6,662 bases of DNA from Candidatus Pelagibacterales bacterium. Lineage in GTDB: Bacteria > Pseudomonadota > Alphaproteobacteria > Rickettsiales > UBA1997. Of the stretch, positions 5,248 through 6,662 are shown piece after piece. The notes beneath the pieces were generated by a model. It was given only the letters and a program-made list of their open reading frames with translations. It was not told the origin of the DNA and did not search any database. The translations under genes and the position numbers were made by a program. How positions within the stretch are numbered: the first letter of the stretch is position 1; each line of letters begins with the position of its first letter. The stretch is from positions 1 through 6,662 of the forward strand of contig VHBV01000073.1 of assembly GCA_016882165.1 (NCBI GenBank). The letters are read 5' to 3'.

Positions 5248-6291
5248 ATGAAAAATTACAAAACAATTTTATTAGTTCTTTTATCTTGTTTAGTTGCACA
5301 AAATTCTTCTGCCATCGAAAAAAGAAACTACATTTATATTGTTGGATCATCAACAGTTTCTCCTTTAATGACTTCAATTTCTGAAGAGTTTTCTAGAGTT
5401 CAAAATTCACAAAATAAGAAAGTTGAAACTCCTCTTGTGGAATCAAATGGAACAAGTCACGGATTTCAAGATTTTTGTTCAGGAATTGGCTATAAATACC
5501 CTGATATAAGTGGAGCTTCGCGTCCAATTGATAAAGATGAGTTAGAATTATGTTCCAAAAATGGTGTCAAACAAATTGCAGAAATCAAAATTGGTTATGA
5601 TGGAATTGTATTTGGAAATTTTATAAAAAGTAAAAAATTTAATCTTACAAAAGAAGAAATATTTTTAGCTTTAGCAGAAAAAATCCATGATCCAAAAACC
5701 AATAAAATAGTAAAAAATCCTTATAAGACATGGAATGAGATAAACTCTAAATTACCAAAAGAAGAAATTTTGGTTTTTGGCCCTCCTTTAACATCTGGTA
5801 CCAGAGAAATTTTTGTTAATTTAGTTATGGAAGAATACTGCTTTCATAAAAAAGAATTTGTTGAATCATATCCTTCTTGGCTTGAAAGAAAAAAACAATG
5901 TCATGCAATTAGAGATGATGGCAAATACATAAATTCTGGAGAAAACGATAATCTAATAATAGAAAGTCTTAAAAATAACCCTAATGCTTTTGGAATATTC
6001 GGTTTTAACTTCTTAGTTGCAAACAAGAGTGAAATTCAAGCTTCTTTGATTAATGGAGTGGAACCAAGTTTTAAAACTATTTCATCTAAGAAATATCAAC
6101 TTTCTCGCCCACTTTTTGTTTATTTCAAGAAAGAACATTTGAAGTTAGTTCCTGAAATTTCCTATTTCATTAAAGAACTAATCAATGCAGAAACAATAGG
6201 AAGTAAAGGTTATTTAATTTATAATGGTTTAGTTCCTCTAACAAAAACAGAATTTGAAATCGTAAAAAAAGAAACTATTTCGCAGCTTTAA
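5248..6291 (+). CDS. pstS: PstS-type periplasmic phosphate-binding protein
   Basis: Substrate-binding protein of the high-affinity phosphate ABC transporter family, 347 residues. The signal peptide is residues 1-22 with probable cleavage after NSSA. The mature protein starts directly with the first strand YIYIVGSSTVSPL (28-40), whose GSSTV loop binds phosphate. Other family features are VESNGTSHGFQDFC (64-77), DISGASRPI (86-94), YDGIVFGN (117-124), NPYKTWNEI (157-165), GPPLTSGTREIF (178-189, second phosphate loop; Glu187 where SGTRD is common), GENDNLI (231-237), FGIFGFNFL (248-256) and SRPLFVYFKK (286-295). Cys77/Cys102 and Cys198/Cys218 could form disulfides; I recall Cys at similar places in alphaproteobacterial PstS. 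It begins 6 bp after mlaC, leaving no room for its own promoter or Pho box, and no pstC, pstA, pstB or phoU gene follows within the window. The family is clear; actual ligand and partner permease are inferred. Confidence 0.88.
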   Translation: MKNYKTILLVLLSCLVAQNSSAIEKRNYIYIVGSSTVSPLMTSISEEFSRVQNSQNKKVETPLVESNGTSHGFQDFCSGIGYKYPDISGASRPIDKDELELCSKNGVKQIAEIKIGYDGIVFGNFIKSKKFNLTKEEIFLALAEKIHDPKTNKIVKNPYKTWNEINSKLPKEEILVFGPPLTSGTREIFVNLVMEEYCFHKKEFVESYPSWLERKKQCHAIRDDGKYINSGENDNLIIESLKNNPNAFGIFGFNFLVANKSEIQASLINGVEPSFKTISSKKYQLSRPLFVYFKKEHLKLVPEISYFIKELINAETIGSKGYLIYNGLVPLTKTEFEIVKKETISQL

Positions 6292-6301
6292 AAAAATCAC
6301 C

Positions 6302-6334
6302 TACATACAATAATTTAGTAAAATATTGTATGTA
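6302..6334. repeat. 11-bp perfect inverted repeat after pstS (possible operator or weak terminator)
   Basis: The arms tacatacaata (6302-6312) and tattgtatgta (6324-6334) are perfect reverse complements around an 11-nt AT-rich loop. The stem has only two G-C pairs. No T-run follows on the plus strand, so it is a poor intrinsic terminator for the upstream cluster. On the minus strand six T (complement of the A-run ending near 6296) lie a few bases beyond the stem, but no leftward gene here needs it. It may instead be a protein-binding palindrome near the promoter of the gene at 6394. A TAAAAT at 6346-6351 could be a -10 for that gene, with no clear -35. Confidence 0.4.
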
Positions 6335-6393
6335 AGTTAGTAACATAAAATATTGCCCTAAGTTAATTTTATTACACAAAAACAGAGCTAACC

Positions 6394-6662
6394 GTGAGAA
6401 AAAAATTTACAAAATTTTGTTTTGCTATTTTCTTAGCAATAATTTTGCCATCATGCACACTTACAAAAGCATTATGGGGAGATAAAAGCTACGAAGAAGT
6501 TATAAACCAGTTTCTAGTTGGATCAGATGGAAGATATGTAGCATTAATAAGTCCTAACTATCATTATGTATTTTCTGATAATTCTGGAGTTTTAAAAGGA
6601 ATACTATCGCTCAGCCAAAAAGGCGTTCTGACAATCGATACTGCAAAGACCTACATTAAATT
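6394..6662 (+). CDS. 5' part of a putative lipoprotein gene, truncated by window edge
   Basis: From GTG at 6394 the frame stays open to the right edge, giving 89 codons plus two bases. The N-terminus MRKKFTKFCFAIFLAIILPSC is a lipoprotein signal: basic start, hydrophobic core, and lipobox LPSC with Cys21. After it come TLTKALWGDKSYEE, then alternating strand-like segments INQFLVGSDGRYVALIS and YHYVFSDNSG, and LKGILSLSQKGVLTID, suggesting a beta-rich periplasmic domain. Thr at +2 would suit outer-membrane sorting by the E. coli rule. It lies 102 bp beyond pstS with its own intergenic region, so it probably starts a new transcription unit. The GTG start gives a well-formed signal peptide; no ATG precedes the lipobox in this frame. 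I do not recognise the family with confidence, and the C-terminal part is missing. Confidence 0.75.
   Translation, partial: MRKKFTKFCFAIFLAIILPSCTLTKALWGDKSYEEVINQFLVGSDGRYVALISPNYHYVFSDNSGVLKGILSLSQKGVLTIDTAKTYIK

Noticed and set aside
5248..5330. Pho box upstream of pstS
   Set aside because: Only 6 bp separate mlaC from pstS, and no PhoB-like direct repeat of CTGTCAT type is visible in the end of mlaC.
1..6662. Mobile element, CRISPR array, toxin-antitoxin or defence system
   Set aside because: No transposase or integrase motif, evenly spaced repeat array or nuclease-type gene is seen. The complete genes are housekeeping or envelope functions, apart from one small unrecognised lipoprotein.

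Overview
The window is a very AT-rich stretch of what is most likely an alphaproteobacterial chromosome. IspG and PstS are of the alphaproteobacterial type as I recall those families, and mlaA directly followed by mlaC is common in that class. The low GC, AGA-dominated arginine codons and tight gene packing suggest a streamlined lineage, either Rickettsiales-like or SAR11-like. A tyrosine-pathway dehydrogenase and a biotin-pathway methyltransferase argue against a strongly reduced obligate intracellular Rickettsia and fit a free-living or extracellular relative better. This placement is inference from gene content and remembered family patterns, not from a search.

Layout. Positions 1-331 carry two leftward genes: the start of a hydrophilic, repeat-like protein that runs off the left edge, and a complete 57-residue putative lipoprotein. 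A 119-bp divergent intergenic region (332-450) separates them from a rightward cluster. That cluster runs without a real gap from 451 to 6291: tyrA, ispG, bioC, a two-repeat TPR gene, mlaA, mlaC and a pstS-type gene. Its junctions are a 4-bp ATGA overlap, gaps of 2 and 6 bp, an 8-bp overlap, and gaps of 7 and 6 bp, so it probably forms one transcription unit. A 102-bp intergenic region with an 11-bp inverted repeat follows, and then the start of a rightward lipoprotein gene cut by the right edge.

How the genes fit together. The first three encode cytoplasmic enzymes of unrelated pathways: tyrosine synthesis, MEP isoprenoid synthesis and the pimeloyl arm of biotin synthesis. The next four look like a cell-envelope block. 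MlaA in the outer membrane and MlaC in the periplasm form the retrograde phospholipid transport arm, the TPR gene overlaps mlaA, and a periplasmic phosphate-binding protein closes the block. MlaFEDB, PstCAB and the remaining bio genes are not in the window.

Most of the window is ordinary metabolism and envelope maintenance; I see no mobile element, CRISPR array, tRNA or defence system. The points most worth a second look are an apparent duplicated or rearranged C-terminal domain in TyrA, a Pro-to-Leu change in the iron-sulfur motif of IspG, the TPR gene coupled to mlaA, and PstS placed behind mlaAC with no promoter space of its own.
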